Positions 27,725-37,786 are shown, numbered from the stretch's first letter. The stretch is DNA of 64,000 nucleotides from Deinococcus aquatilis DSM 23025 (GCF_000378445.1 NZ_KB899709.1:32756-96755), one strand, 5' to 3'. Translations and numbers: made by a program. Notes: generated by a model not told the origin, from the letters alone.

Positions 27725-29554
27725 ATGTTGTCTCGTCCCAGCCGCTCTATGGCCTTGCCCGCCGATGCAGACCCAAACGCACCACGTCCCAAACGCGATC
27801 CCAGGCAACTTCTGCGCCTCCTGGCGTATGCCCGGCCCTACTGGAAATTATTTGCCCTGGGCGTGTTGGCAACGCTGGTGTCCAGCGGTCTGAATCTGGT
27901 GTTTCCCAGCCTCTTTGGACGCCTGATTGACGCCTCATTTTTGAAGGTGGGCAGCACCGATACTGGGCCGCTTGACCGCACGGTGCTGAGTTTGCTGGGC
28001 ATTTTTGCGCTCTCAGCGCTGTTTGGAGCTACCCAGTCTTATCTGCTGTCACGGGTGGGAGCCAGCGTGGTCGCCGACCTGCGGCGGGCGCTGTTTTCTC
28101 ATCTGATTACGCTGTCGCCGCGCTTTTTTGGCGACCACAAGACGGGCGACCTCACCAGCCGCCTGACTGCCGACGTGGGAACAGTGCAGACCGTGACCAG
28201 TACCGCTCTGGCGCAGCTGGCCGCCCAGAGCGTGAGCCTGATCGGAGCCGTGATCCTGCTGATTACCACCAGCCCCCGCCTCAGCCTGCTGACCCTGGCG
28301 ATCATTCCGCTGGTCATCGGCACCGCCATTACCATCGGGCGGCGCATTCGCAAAATCAGCCGCAGCGTGCAGGACGCCATTGCCGATGCCAACGCCAGCG
28401 CTGAAGAAGCCATCAGCGGCGTGCGCGTGGTGCAGAGCTTTACCGCCGAACAGGTGGAACGCAACCGCTATGGCCGGGGCGTGTTGGCAAGTTTCGTGGC
28501 GGCCCTCAAGCGGGCGCAGTTGCAGGCCCTGATGGCAGGCGTCATGAGCTTTCTGACCTTTGGGGCGCTGGCGTTGGTGCTGTGGTACGGCGGGCGGCAG
28601 GTCATGGCGGGCGACCTGACCCCCGGAAAACTGGTCAGCTTTCTGATCTACGCACTACAGGTAGGCGGCACAGTGGCGGCCCTGACCGGGATTTTCAATC
28701 AATTTCAGGAAGCGTTGGGAGCGTCGGGCCGAATCTTCGAACTGATGGACGAACGAAGCGACCTGCCAGAGCCGACCAAACCTGTGCCGCTGGCCCGTGC
28801 AGAAGGCCGCGTGACCTTTCAGAACGTCAATTTCAGGTATGAGGGCGCACCGATTCTGAACGGCATCAATCTGGACGTGCCCGCCGGACAGGTGGTGGCG
28901 CTGGTGGGGCCAAGTGGCGCGGGTAAAACCACCCTCGTCAACCTGATTCCCCGCTTCTGGGACGTGTCCGAAGGGCAACTGAGCGTGGATGGACACGATG
29001 TACGCGACTACACGCTGGAAAATTTACGGGCACAGGTGGGCCTCGTGCCGCAGGAAACGCTGCTGTTTTCGGGCACCGTGTCCGAGAACATCCTGTATGG
29101 CCGCCCCGACGCCACGCCACAGGAAATTGAGGCCGCCGCCCGCGCCGCCAATGCCCACCAGTTCATCAGCGCCTTTGAAAAGGGCTATGACACCGTGGTC
29201 GGTGAGCGCGGCGTCAAGCTATCGGGCGGTCAGCGGCAGCGGGTGGCAATTGCCCGCGCCATCCTCAAAGACCCGCGTATTCTGATTCTGGACGAGGCGA
29301 CGAGTGCGCTGGACAACGAATCCGAATCGTTGGTGCAGCAGGCCCTCGAAACCCTGATGGTGGGCCGCACGACCTTCGTGATCGCCCACCGCCTCAGCAC
29401 CATTCGCAATGCAGACCGAATCGTGGTGCTGGACGAGGGCCACATCGTGCAGGACGGCACCCACGAGGCGCTGATGGCTTCGGGCGGCGTCTACCGCGAC
29501 CTCTACGAACTGCAATTCCGCAAAGAGCAGGAAGCGCGAGCAGAGCTGGTGTAA
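27725..29554 (+). CDS. ABC exporter half-transporter (MsbA/BmrA type)
   Basis: A 609-residue protein with an N-terminal six-helix type-IV exporter domain (about 30-320) fused to an ATPase domain (about 360-600). Walker A is GPSGAGKTT, signature LSGGQRQR, Walker B ILILDEATSALD, and the H-loop is in VIAHRLST. It probably works as a homodimer exporting lipids or hydrophobic compounds. TAACCT lies 7 nt upstream of the ATG. A bidirectional terminator shared with murA follows. Confidence 0.93.
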   Translation: MLSRPSRSMALPADADPNAPRPKRDPRQLLRLLAYARPYWKLFALGVLATLVSSGLNLVFPSLFGRLIDASFLKVGSTDTGPLDRTVLSLLGIFALSALFGATQSYLLSRVGASVVADLRRALFSHLITLSPRFFGDHKTGDLTSRLTADVGTVQTVTSTALAQLAAQSVSLIGAVILLITTSPRLSLLTLAIIPLVIGTAITIGRRIRKISRSVQDAIADANASAEEAISGVRVVQSFTAEQVERNRYGRGVLASFVAALKRAQLQALMAGVMSFLTFGALALVLWYGGRQVMAGDLTPGKLVSFLIYALQVGGTVAALTGIFNQFQEALGASGRIFELMDERSDLPEPTKPVPLARAEGRVTFQNVNFRYEGAPILNGINLDVPAGQVVALVGPSGAGKTTLVNLIPRFWDVSEGQLSVDGHDVRDYTLENLRAQVGLVPQETLLFSGTVSENILYGRPDATPQEIEAAARAANAHQFISAFEKGYDTVVGERGVKLSGGQRQRVAIARAILKDPRILILDEATSALDNESESLVQQALETLMVGRTTFVIAHRLSTIRNADRIVVLDEGHIVQDGTHEALMASGGVYRDLYELQFRKEQEARAELV

Positions 29555-29581
29555 AGACAGGAGCAATTCGTGTAATACAGC

Positions 29582-29623
29582 AAAAAAGCGCCTGCCCCGA
29601 TGATCTGGAGCAGGCGCTTTTTT
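29582..29623. terminator. Bidirectional terminator between the ABC exporter and murA
   Basis: AAAAAAGCGCCTGC (29582-29595) and GCAGGCGCTTTTTT (29610-29623) pair perfectly and give a T-run on both strands. Confidence 0.95.
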
Positions 29624-29659
29624 GCTGTTTAGAATTAAAAGCTGTTTAAACTGAGAAGC

Positions 29660-30943
29660 TCAGTCCATCGCGCTGGCGAGGGCTGGCTCGGGCTGGCGGG
29701 CATCAGCTCCCAGCCCCCGCAGGCGCTCTGCAAGGCGTTCATAGCCCCGGTTCAGGTACTGCACGCCGTCGATCACGGTTTCGCCTTCACAGGTCAGGGC
29801 GGCGATAAACAGGGCGGCTCCAGCCCGCAAATCGGCGGCCTTGACGGGGGCAGCGTGGAACTTGGCTCCCTGAATGACCTGTGTATAACCACTGACCGTA
29901 ATATCTGCGCCCATGCGGTGCAGTTCGGCCACATGCGTCAGGCGGTCAGGGTAGACGGGATCCTGTACCACGCTCGTGCCGGGAATGGTTGCCAGCAGCG
30001 TACTCATCTGCGGCTGCACATCGGTGGGAAAACCGGGGTAACTCTGGGTGGTCACATTCACAGGCTTCAGCTCGCGGTCTCTGGCATCCACGACCATCGT
30101 TTTGCCCGATTCGGTGACATCGACGCCCATTTCGCTCAGCTTGGCCGTCACGGCCCGCAGGTGGTCGGGGCGCACATTGGTCAGCGTGATACGGCTGCGG
30201 GTGGCGGCGGCAGCGATCATGAATGTCGCCGCTTCGATCCGGTCGGGGATAACCGTATATTCGCCGCCGTGCAGGGCAGGCACACCGTGAATGGTGAGAG
30301 TGTTGGTGCCCGCGCCCTCAATACGTGCGCCAAGACTGTTCAGAAACTCGATCATGTCGATCACATCGGTGTCGATGCTGGCGTTTTCGAGGACGACCAC
30401 GCCGTCACCGAGGGCAGCGGCCAACACTGCGTTATGTGTGCCGCCCACCGTCAGAAGTTCGAAGGCGAACGTCCCGTTCAGGCTGCCTGTTCGCTCGGCC
30501 TCGAAATCGCCTCCGTCTTCGGTGATGTGCGCTCCGAGTGCCCGGAATGCCTTGACATGCTGATCCACCGGGCGCGGACCCCACGCACAGCCACCGGGCA
30601 TGCTGACAGTCGCTTTTCCGGCGCGGGCCAGAATGGCACCCATGATGATGAAACTGGCCCGCATCTTGCTGACGAGCGCGTAGGGCGCGTGTGTACTCAG
30701 GATTTCGGGAGTGTACAGGCTCAGGCTGTTGGGGCCGACCCAGGCGTGACGCGTGCCGATATGCTGTGCCAGATCCAGAATCGTATCCACGTCACTGAGG
30801 CGGGGAATGCCGTGCAGCGTGACCGGCTCACTGCTCAAAAGGCTGGCGACGATGATCGGCAAGGCCGCATTTTTGCTGGACTGAACGGCGATCTCGCCGC
30901 TGAGTTCGCGGCCTCCCTGAATGTGCAGTGGGGTCAGTTGCAT
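29660..30943 (-). CDS. murA: UDP-N-acetylglucosamine 1-carboxyvinyltransferase
   Basis: MurA adds enolpyruvate from PEP to UDP-GlcNAc, the first committed step of peptidoglycan synthesis. The 427-residue protein has SSKNAALP (22-29), the catalytic Cys loop PGGCAWGPRPVDQH with C119, and YPGFPTDVQPQ. Its length is normal for the family. With Cys at 119 the enzyme should be fosfomycin sensitive. No other murein genes are adjacent. Confidence 0.96.
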   Translation of the reverse strand: MQLTPLHIQGGRELSGEIAVQSSKNAALPIIVASLLSSEPVTLHGIPRLSDVDTILDLAQHIGTRHAWVGPNSLSLYTPEILSTHAPYALVSKMRASFIIMGAILARAGKATVSMPGGCAWGPRPVDQHVKAFRALGAHITEDGGDFEAERTGSLNGTFAFELLTVGGTHNAVLAAALGDGVVVLENASIDTDVIDMIEFLNSLGARIEGAGTNTLTIHGVPALHGGEYTVIPDRIEAATFMIAAAATRSRITLTNVRPDHLRAVTAKLSEMGVDVTESGKTMVVDARDRELKPVNVTTQSYPGFPTDVQPQMSTLLATIPGTSVVQDPVYPDRLTHVAELHRMGADITVSGYTQVIQGAKFHAAPVKAADLRAGAALFIAALTCEGETVIDGVQYLNRGYERLAERLRGLGADARQPEPALASAMD

Positions 30944-31328
30944 GAGGTTTCCTTATACAGCGCGGGGGCGCGGGGGATGAAGTTGGTGTGCCAGTAAAGC
31001 GTGGCAGAAAACGGAGAAGAAGCAGCCAGAATCGGTGGCAGATTCCCTCTTGACAGGTGCATCTTACACACGATACTCACTGCGCGTCTAGACCGAATGG
31101 ACTCGCCACCTTCGGGGGTAGGCCCAGACTCACCTTACTTCCTCTACTCAGAGGCGACTGGTGAGCTGGGTGAGCCTGATGTTGAGGTCACTCTTGATGC
31201 ATGCTACGCTGCCGACAGGTCAAGTCAACAAGCGCTCTGTAACTGTCCTCTGGATTCTTTTCCGCCTTCCCCTCTCATTTTCTCCCCACGCTTTCCATGT
31301 TGACTTGCGAGGGCCGAGCAGGAGCGTC
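30944..31328. other. Gene-poor region with two candidate promoters
   Basis: 385 bp between murA (minus) and the ribbon-helix-helix gene (plus). No gene is supported. It contains TTGACA (31050-31055) with GATACT 16 nt later (31072-31077), and TTGAGG (31182-31187) with TACGCT after exactly 17 nt (31205-31210). Confidence 0.5.
31182..31210 (+). promoter_or_regulatory. Sigma-70-like promoter of the RHH gene
   Basis: TTGAGG, 17-nt spacer, TACGCT. Transcription would start near 31218, leaving a leader of about 110 nt before the ATG at 31329. The TTGACA/GATACT pair upstream (31050-31077) is an alternative. Confidence 0.45.
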
Positions 31329-31553
31329 ATGCCCAAGAAAGACCGTAAACGCCTGCAGGTGGTCATCAGCGACGAGCAAGACGCGCTGCTGACGCGCACG
31401 GCGTATGAACTGTCCAGCCCCGAACGGCTGATCAGCAAAAGCGAAGTGGTGCGCCTCGCCATAGAAAAAATAGCCAAGGAACTCGGCGAAGGCGAAAATA
31501 TGGAAGAGTACCGCGCCATTCTGGATCAGACCGAACCCGCTGACGACTCCTGA
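31329..31553 (+). CDS. Small ribbon-helix-helix-type DNA-binding protein
   Basis: A 74-residue protein, MPKKDRKRLQVVISDEQDALL at its start, then helix SKSEVVRLAIEKIAKEL. This strand-helix-helix layout is typical of CopG/MetJ-type ribbon-helix-helix repressors. The C-terminus is acidic. No toxin gene is adjacent, so it is a stand-alone regulator or nucleoid protein rather than an antitoxin. GCAGGAGCGTC precedes the ATG; a terminator follows. Confidence 0.8.
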   Translation: MPKKDRKRLQVVISDEQDALLTRTAYELSSPERLISKSEVVRLAIEKIAKELGEGENMEEYRAILDQTEPADDS

Positions 31554-31574
31554 GTTGTTGACCCTCCTGGTCAG

Positions 31575-31602
31575 GCCGCCTGTGCAAATGGGCGGTTTTT
31601 TC
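31575..31602 (+). terminator. Rho-independent terminator of the RHH gene
   Basis: CCGCC (31576-31580) pairs with GGCGG (31591-31595) around a 10-base loop, followed by TTTTTTCC. The stem is short but the T-run is good. Confidence 0.7.
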
Positions 31603-31793
31603 CTGCTCAGACTTTTTTGGTCAGGCATCAGCTCCGGCACAGCCGCCTGAAGCTCTGGTCTATCAACTACCAGCCTGCTTATCGTTCTTACCCCATCAAC
31701 TCTTCTGGTGGGCAACTCCTGATGCTGACAGCTTATGGCTACGCCCAGAACAGAGGGAATCCGGGCCACCCTCCTTTCCTATGACCCGGTTCG

Positions 31794-32825
31794 CTAGTGG
31801 CTGTAGGCCAGGTTTTCAGGCAACACGCGCCGCGCTCCCAGATAGCGGGCGGCCCAGTAGCGGTCTGACATCAGTTTGTCTACGGCCACCTGCCCTTTAT
31901 AACTGTTGGCATTCACAAAGGTGTCTTCGCCCAGATAGATGCCCACATGCGTGACCGCGCCGCGCCCCTCGGTGTCGAAGAAGACCAGATCGCCCGGGAG
32001 CAGGGCAGCGGCGTCTATGGGCAACCCCGCCTGGGCCTGATCTGCGCTGCGCCGGGGCAACTGCACACCCAGCGGCACGAACACCTGAAGCACGAAGCCG
32101 CTGCAATCCGTTCCGGCTCTGGTGGCCCCACCAAAAGCGTAGGGCGTACCCAGCAGCGCCATTGCCGCGCTTCGCCAGTCGTTGGGCAGGGCACTGGACA
32201 GAGCTTCTGGGGGTGCAACAACGCCCGGATTCTGGTTCGGCACCTGACCGGGTACCCGCAGACTCTGGCTGTCCTGGCTCTGGCTGCTCAGGACAGGCGA
32301 CAACGTGGGAACAACCGGAGGCTGGGGCGCAAGAGCCTGCACGGTCGGAGCTGATACGGGCAGCAGGGGGACTGGAGCCACAGCAACAGGCGCAGATACG
32401 GACAGGCGCAGGCTCTGACCCACACTTAGCACTGCGCCAGCAGGCAAACCATTGGCCGCCAGCAGCGCATCCACCGTCATTCCGTAGCGGCGGGCCAGCC
32501 CATACAGCGTTTCGCCGGGTTGCACCACATGGGGCGGCAGTTCCCGAATCCGCACCGTCTGACCTGCCCGCAGATCCACGCCCCCCGCCGCGTTGGGGGT
32601 CAGGCCGTTGAGGGCCAACAGTGCCTCCAGACTGATGCCTGCCCGTCGGGCCAGAGCATAGGCGGTGTCACCGGGCTGTACCGTGACCGCGAAAAGGGCA
32701 GGATCGGTGGGAGGAACAGTACCCCCCGCCGCATCTGCTCCACCAGACAGGCCCGCGCCTAGCAGCAGGCCAACCGTCATCAGAGGGGCCAGAGCACAGC
32801 GGCGAATTGAGAGAACGTAGCGCAC
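31794..32825 (-). CDS. LysM and NlpC/P60 cell-wall hydrolase
   Basis: A secreted peptidoglycan endopeptidase of 343 residues from a GTG at 32823-32825; an ATG at 32864 is also in frame but would precede the basic start of the signal peptide. After a signal peptide come two LysM domains (VTVQPGDTAYALARRAG and HVVQPGETLYGLARRYG) that bind glycan. A Pro/Ala/Gln-rich linker and an NlpC/P60 domain follow, with catalytic Cys in GTDCSGFV and His in VTHVGIYLG. It probably cleaves stem peptides during wall growth or separation. Confidence 0.92.
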   Translation of the reverse strand: MRYVLSIRRCALAPLMTVGLLLGAGLSGGADAAGGTVPPTDPALFAVTVQPGDTAYALARRAGISLEALLALNGLTPNAAGGVDLRAGQTVRIRELPPHVVQPGETLYGLARRYGMTVDALLAANGLPAGAVLSVGQSLRLSVSAPVAVAPVPLLPVSAPTVQALAPQPPVVPTLSPVLSSQSQDSQSLRVPGQVPNQNPGVVAPPEALSSALPNDWRSAAMALLGTPYAFGGATRAGTDCSGFVLQVFVPLGVQLPRRSADQAQAGLPIDAAALLPGDLVFFDTEGRGAVTHVGIYLGEDTFVNANSYKGQVAVDKLMSDRYWAARYLGARRVLPENLAYSH

Positions 32826-33040
32826 TAGAAAGGTCTCACAGGGAGCTTCAGGACAGGCCACCAAAGATCAACAGACCTTCAGGTGACGCTCAGGACAGGA
32901 TTAAGCGCACCGTAACACGCGCACCTTTGACCTGCCAAGCCCCCCATGCCAATGATGAAGACGTCTGCCCGCCGTCCTGCATGACTGACTGAAGGACAGT
33001 TCAGGGCACGGCGCACGCCTCAGGAGTCTATCCTGCGGGA

Positions 33041-34351
33041 ATGCTTGCGCGTGCCCACGCGTGGGGCAGCCGAACATTCAGCGCCCTGCGTCACCCTGCC
33101 TACCGCCGTTACTGGTTTTCCCAACTTCTCTCGCTGGTGGGGTCCTGGATGCAGGCCACTGCCCAGCAGTACCTGGTGCTGGAGCTGTCGGGCGGCAGCA
33201 GCGCGGCTCTGGGCTGGGTCACGGTGGCGCAGTTTATGCCCAGCCTGCTGCTGTCGCTGTTTGCAGGCGCAGTGATCGACCGGGTACCTCGCCGCCGGGT
33301 CCTGATGACCACGCAGATTACCCTGCTCATTACAGCAACGGCGCTGGCCGTCACCACCCACCTGGGGATCGTGACCCTGCCACTGGTCATGCTGCTGGCC
33401 TTTATCAGCGGCACGGCCAACGCCTTCGATATGCCTGCCCGCCAGAGCATGGTCGTGGACTTTGTACCGAGAAGCGACGTGCCCAACGCGGTGGCCCTCA
33501 ACAGCCTGTCTTTCAATGTGAGCCGCACCATCGGGCAGGCCCTGTTCGGCGTGGTGGCGGCGCTGGGCATCACCCTCCTGGCTGGCGGCAATTCCGACAA
33601 CCTCTCGCGGCTGGCTCTCCCCTTTTACCTGAATGTGGCCTCGTTTTTCGTGGTGCTGTTCGTGATCGCCACACTGCCCTTTCCGGCCCGCGACGGCGGT
33701 CAGCACGGCAGCATGGCCGAAGACGTGCGCGAGGGTCTGCGTTATGTACGCGGCACACCCGCCGTCCGGAACGTGATGTTCCTGGTGGGCGCACTCAGCC
33801 TGACGGTCATCAACTTCAACGTGATTATTCCGTATTACGCCCGCGTGGTATTTGATGCACGGGAAGCAGCATTCGGCGTGCTGAGCGCGTCCTTTGGTGT
33901 GGGGGCAATTGCGGGGGCACTCTGGCAGGCCAGCAAGCCCAATCCCCTCAAGAATCTCCGCATCGGCAGCATTATTTTGCTGATCAGTACAGTCGCGTTG
34001 GCCTTCGCTCCTGGTCCGGCCATCGCCACACCAATTCTGGCCGTGTGCGGCTTCGGGATGTTGACCCTGCTGGTCAGTGCCAACTCCACTGTTCAGTTGA
34101 CTCTGCCCGACCACCTGCGCGGGCGCGTGATGAGCCTGTATTCCTTTGTATTGGTCGGCATGGGACCGCCCGGAGCATTGATCGCCAGCAGTCTAATTTC
34201 CAAAGATGGGCTGCTGGGATCGCGCTGGGGTCTGGTCACGTTGGCCGTGCTGGGAGCCCTGTCGGTGGCGGCGCTGTGGCGCAGGCTGCCGCGCAAGCTG
34301 GACAAGCCGCAGCCTCCAGCACAGGCTGTGGGACTGTCCAGCGCCGATTAA
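33041..34351 (+). CDS. Major facilitator superfamily transporter (MFS_3/EntS type)
   Basis: A 436-residue membrane protein with about 12 hydrophobic segments. The N-terminus FSALRHPAYRRYWFSQLLSL and the loop 2-3 motif GAVIDRVPRRRVLM are typical of the MFS_3 (EntS-like) subfamily of drug or siderophore exporters. Another family mark is ANAFDMPARQSMVVDFV. TATCCT lies 6 nt before the ATG, suggesting a leaderless transcript. Substrate unknown. Confidence 0.9.
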   Translation: MLARAHAWGSRTFSALRHPAYRRYWFSQLLSLVGSWMQATAQQYLVLELSGGSSAALGWVTVAQFMPSLLLSLFAGAVIDRVPRRRVLMTTQITLLITATALAVTTHLGIVTLPLVMLLAFISGTANAFDMPARQSMVVDFVPRSDVPNAVALNSLSFNVSRTIGQALFGVVAALGITLLAGGNSDNLSRLALPFYLNVASFFVVLFVIATLPFPARDGGQHGSMAEDVREGLRYVRGTPAVRNVMFLVGALSLTVINFNVIIPYYARVVFDAREAAFGVLSASFGVGAIAGALWQASKPNPLKNLRIGSIILLISTVALAFAPGPAIATPILAVCGFGMLTLLVSANSTVQLTLPDHLRGRVMSLYSFVLVGMGPPGALIASSLISKDGLLGSRWGLVTLAVLGALSVAALWRRLPRKLDKPQPPAQAVGLSSAD

Positions 34352-34476
34352 GCAGCGTGTGGTGGTTGTGTTTCAAGGCTCCGGTGCAGGGTCTATTGCC
34401 CACCCTGGCATTCCTCAATAGTGGATAAGCTTTCAGGTTTCAGGTTTAGCGGGGCGGGGGCTGTTATGCTGCGGGT

Positions 34477-34638
34477 ATGGGTTCAGACCGCTCCCCGGAT
34501 CGCTCACATCTCGTCTTGACGTGGACGCTGGTGGTGCTGGCTGTCGGCGCACTTGTCGGCATCGGTACCACCGCCGCGCTGTTGGCCCGCAAAGGTCGTC
34601 CTCTGCCCGACGACCCGGATGAACCTCTGTTCATCTGA
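34477..34638 (+). CDS. Small single-pass membrane protein
   Basis: A 53-residue protein: a charged start (MGSDRSPDRSH), one clear membrane helix (LTWTLVVLAVGALVGIGTTA), a short basic stretch and an acidic end (DDPDEPLFI). TATGCT lies 6 nt upstream of the ATG, the leaderless arrangement seen at other genes here, and a strong terminator begins 20 bases after the stop codon. These signals on both sides support a real gene. Function unknown. Confidence 0.6.
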   Translation: MGSDRSPDRSHLVLTWTLVVLAVGALVGIGTTAALLARKGRPLPDDPDEPLFI

Positions 34639-34657
34639 AAAGATTCAGGGCACGAAC

Positions 34658-34702
34658 ACGGGGCGGGTCAGCCAGTACATCTCGGCTGTCCGCCCCGTTT
34701 TG
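34658..34702 (+). terminator. Terminator of the small membrane protein gene
   Basis: ACGGGGCGG (34658-34666) pairs with CCGCCCCGT (34690-34698), with an inner CAGCC/GGCTG stem, then TTTTG. It ends 11 bases before the converging SLC13 gene. Confidence 0.85.
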
Positions 34703-34712
34703 TGGGCCGCCC

Positions 34713-36542
34713 TCAGAACGGCCAGATTCTGGGAATGATCAGCATGGCGACCACGAACGTGACCAGGGTCAGGCCCGCGCCCACCCGCACGAAATCAAGG
34801 AAGGTATAGCGTCCGGGGCCGTAGACCAACATGCAAGATGGCTCCAGCGGCGTGATGAAGGAATTGCTGGCCGCCACCGTGATTCCGATGGCGAAGGGGC
34901 GCGGATCGTAGCCCAGTGCGTTGGCCGTGCCGATAGCCAGCGGCAGCATGACCAGTGCGGCGGCCTGATTGCTCATGGGTTGGGTGAGGGCCACTGTGAC
35001 GGCGAACAGGGCCGCCAGGAGGCCGTATGGCCCCAACGGTTCCAGCACGCCCGACAGCGTCGTCGTGAGAACTTTGGCCGCGCCGCTGGATTCGAAGGCC
35101 GTACCGAAGGCCAGCATGCAGGCCACCAAGACCAGAATCGGCCACTCGATGCTGCGGTAGGCCTCTTCCGGAGTGATCAGGCGCAGGGCTACGCTGAGGG
35201 CCACGGCCACGACTGCCGCCACCGCCAGCGGCACCAGCCCGAGGCCACCTGCCAGTACCGCCCCGCCGAACAGGAGCAGGGCCAGCGGCGCACGGCGCAG
35301 ATCGCGCACCTGTTCAGTCAGGTCGCCCAGCACCACCAGATGCTCTCCCAGCGCCTCTATACGGGCCGCACTGCCCTGAACCAGCAGCACATCTCCAATT
35401 TGCAGGCGGGTATGACCCAGGCGCTCCACCATGCGGTCATCCAGTTTTCTGGCTGCGGCCCGCTCCAGTGTGCGCGAACGGCGGTGCAGCGCCAACACCG
35501 ACGCCCCGTAACGCTCCCGAAACTGACTCTCGCGTAGGGTGCGCCCCAGCAGGCTCGAACCGGGCATCACCACAGCTTCGACCAGCCGAACATCGCCCGG
35601 ACGGGCCGCGCCACCCAAACCCGCGGCCCCGCCGTCTGCGGCAGAGAGAGCCTGTAATTTCTGCTCGCTGCGGCTGATGACGCCCAGCGCCGTTTTGCCT
35701 GCCAGAATGCGCTCGGTGCGGCCCTCTACGGTCAGAGTATCGCCTTCCTGAACAATGAAATCTGGGCCGGGGCCGTAGCTGCTTTCTGTGGTTCCGGCCC
35801 GGCGCACTGCCACCACCGTCAGGCCGTAATCACGTCCCAGCCCACTTTCGCGCAGGGTCAGGCCGATCAGAAGACTGGCCGGAGCCACCGTCAGGTCGGC
35901 CAGGTAAGCCCGCACGCCTTCCGCCAGTTCGGTGTCGCGGGCAGGCAGCAGGCGGGGGGCCACAAAAAACAGATAAGCAAGGCCGATGACGGCGCAGGGA
36001 ACGCCCACCCAGGCCAGTTCAAAAAAGCCCAGAGGTTTGAGGCCACTGGCCGGAAGCGCCCCCGACACCACCAGATTGGTACTTGTGCCAATGACCGTGA
36101 TCGTACCGCCCAGAATGCTGGCAAAAGCCAGAGGCATCAGCGCACGGCTGGCCGGAATGCCTGCCCGCCGGGAAGCGCCCGCCACCACAGGCAGAAACAC
36201 GGCGGTGGTGGCCGTATTGCTGGTAAAGGCACTCACGCCCGCCACTGTGCCCAGCAGTCCGCGCAGCAGCGCCGCCGGATTGCCTGCCCGGCGCGTCAGC
36301 GTCATGCCGATCCATTCGATCACGCCCGCCCGCAGCAGCACCCGCGTCAGCACGAACAACGAGGCCAGGGTCAGCACAGTATCGTTGCCAAAACTGGCAA
36401 AGGCGACTTTGGGTTCGATCAGCCCCAGCACCAGCAGGGCAGAAAGCAGACAGAGAGCGGTAACGTCGATGGGCAGCCATTCGGTGGCAAACAGCACCAG
36501 CGCCGCCACGAACAGAATCAGGATGAGCGTGACGGGTTCCAT
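34713..36542 (-). CDS. SLC13/ArsB-type permease with two TrkA-C domains
   Basis: A 609-residue membrane protein with two blocks of about six membrane helices separated by a cytosolic region (about 205-410). That region holds two TrkA-C (RCK-C) domains, each marked by SLLIGLTLRES or SLLGRTLRES and ending in GDTLTVEG or GDVLLVQG. The first membrane block has the substrate signature TSNTATTAVFLPVV. Family members transport sulfate, dicarboxylates or similar anions with Na+ or H+. The ligand of the TrkA-C domains is unknown. Start at 36542. Confidence 0.9.
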   Translation of the reverse strand: MEPVTLILILFVAALVLFATEWLPIDVTALCLLSALLVLGLIEPKVAFASFGNDTVLTLASLFVLTRVLLRAGVIEWIGMTLTRRAGNPAALLRGLLGTVAGVSAFTSNTATTAVFLPVVAGASRRAGIPASRALMPLAFASILGGTITVIGTSTNLVVSGALPASGLKPLGFFELAWVGVPCAVIGLAYLFFVAPRLLPARDTELAEGVRAYLADLTVAPASLLIGLTLRESGLGRDYGLTVVAVRRAGTTESSYGPGPDFIVQEGDTLTVEGRTERILAGKTALGVISRSEQKLQALSAADGGAAGLGGAARPGDVRLVEAVVMPGSSLLGRTLRESQFRERYGASVLALHRRSRTLERAAARKLDDRMVERLGHTRLQIGDVLLVQGSAARIEALGEHLVVLGDLTEQVRDLRRAPLALLLFGGAVLAGGLGLVPLAVAAVVAVALSVALRLITPEEAYRSIEWPILVLVACMLAFGTAFESSGAAKVLTTTLSGVLEPLGPYGLLAALFAVTVALTQPMSNQAAALVMLPLAIGTANALGYDPRPFAIGITVAASNSFITPLEPSCMLVYGPGRYTFLDFVRVGAGLTLVTFVVAMLIIPRIWPF

Positions 36543-36643
36543 GCGTTCAGGCAGACTGCCCCGGCGCCGTGGACGCTACGTGAGGAAAAGGCCCACGAGA
36601 GGTTTATAGAGCCGGGAGAAGTGTTTACAGAAGCAGGAGAAGT

Positions 36644-37786
36644 TCAGGGCAAGGGCGAAGTTGCCGCCGCAGTCCGGGCCAGACGGGTCAGTGCGTCGGT
36701 CAGCACCAGCACGGCGCGGTCATATTCGGCCAGGTCCAGCCGTTCCTCGGGGGTGTGATCCAGACTGCTGTCGCCGGGGCCGTAAGCCAGCGTGGGCACG
36801 GGCCAGAGTTCAGCGACCACATTCATGTCGCTGGTGCCGGTCTTGACCTTGAAGGTGGGAGTGCCTCCCTGAGCGCGAATGGCAGTGCGCAGGGCACGGG
36901 TCAGCGCATTATCTTTAGGATGCCGCACAGCGCTTTCATGTCCGGTGAAGCTGATGTCAGCGGTAAGGCCAGTGGCGGCCTCATAGACAGCGTCCTGAGC
37001 AGCGTAGGGCGCAAGCTCTGGCGGCAGGCGCAGGCCCACGCTGGCCCAGGCCGTCTGCGTCAGCCCGTCGCTCAATGCGCCCAGATCCTGCAAGGTGGCC
37101 TGCACGCGGTCAAAAATACCGGGGCTGCCCGCACCTACACTCTCTGCCCACGCCCGAATTCTGAACCAGGCTTCTGTCAGGTCATCGGCGGCGCTGGTGC
37201 CCTCTCCGGCAGTATGAAAGTTGTCTTTGGTCACGCGCAGCTTGGCGACCAGGCGGCCCTTATACCCCAGCGTGAGGCCCGCCCAACCGCTGGGTTCTCC
37301 GATCAGCACGGCGTCAGGCGTCAGGGTATGCATGGCGTGACGTGCGCCCCGGCTGCTGGGAGCTTCTTCCTCAGTGGCCCCGATGCACACGAAACGGGCC
37401 TGAGCCAATGCCTCTGGCGGCAGGGCGGCGACGGCAGCCACGAAGGTACAGAAGGGGCCTTTGGCATCCACGCTGCCGCGCCCGTGCAGCACGCCGGATT
37501 CATCTACATGAACCGGAATGTTGCCCGGTACGGTGTCTATGTGCCCCAACAGGGCCACCGTATATGGTCCACTGCCCCGCTCGCCCACCGCGTTGCCTGC
37601 CTCGTCAATGTGCGCCGTAAACCCATGCGCGGTCATCCAATCGGTCAAAAACCGCGCCGCCACGCCTTCCTCTCCAGACACAGACGGAATCCGCACGGTT
37701 TCTATCAACAGTTCACGGGCCTCCTGCTGGGCAGGGGTCAGGGCCAGACCGGGCGCGGTGGAATCGGCAGTGGGGTCGGAGGTCAT
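36644..37786 (-). CDS. lysK: [LysW]-lysine hydrolase
   Basis: This M20-family zinc peptidase releases lysine from the LysW carrier protein, the last step of lysine synthesis via alpha-aminoadipate in Thermus and Deinococcus; some act on ornithine too. The 380-residue protein shows metal-binding motifs [20 protein letters not shown] and [13 protein letters not shown], and the later [14 protein letters not shown]. The segment [17 protein letters not shown] is typical. Other lys genes are not adjacent. A palindrome GGTGAG-N5-CTCACC overlaps its probable -10 region just upstream. Confidence 0.93.
   Translation of the reverse strand: MTSDPTADSTAPGLALTPAQQEARELLIETVRIPSVSGEEGVAARFLTDWMTAHGFTAHIDEAGNAVGERGSGPYTVALLGHIDTVPGNIPVHVDESGVLHGRGSVDAKGPFCTFVAAVAALPPEALAQARFVCIGATEEEAPSSRGARHAMHTLTPDAVLIGEPSGWAGLTLGYKGRLVAKLRVTKDNFHTAGEGTSAADDLTEAWFRIRAWAESVGAGSPGIFDRVQATLQDLGALSDGLTQTAWASVGLRLPPELAPYAAQDAVYEAATGLTADISFTGHESAVRHPKDNALTRALRTAIRAQGGTPTFKVKTGTSDMNVVAELWPVPTLAYGPGDSSLDHTPEERLDLAEYDRAVLVLTDALTRLARTAAATSPLP

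Noticed and set aside
31001..31303. Possible 100-residue gene between murA and the RHH gene
   Set aside because: Composition is not protein-like, it has no ribosome-binding site and it spans both candidate promoters.
31275..31769. Minus-strand open frame opposite the RHH gene
   Set aside because: Covers the RHH gene and its terminator on the other strand; no recognisable features.
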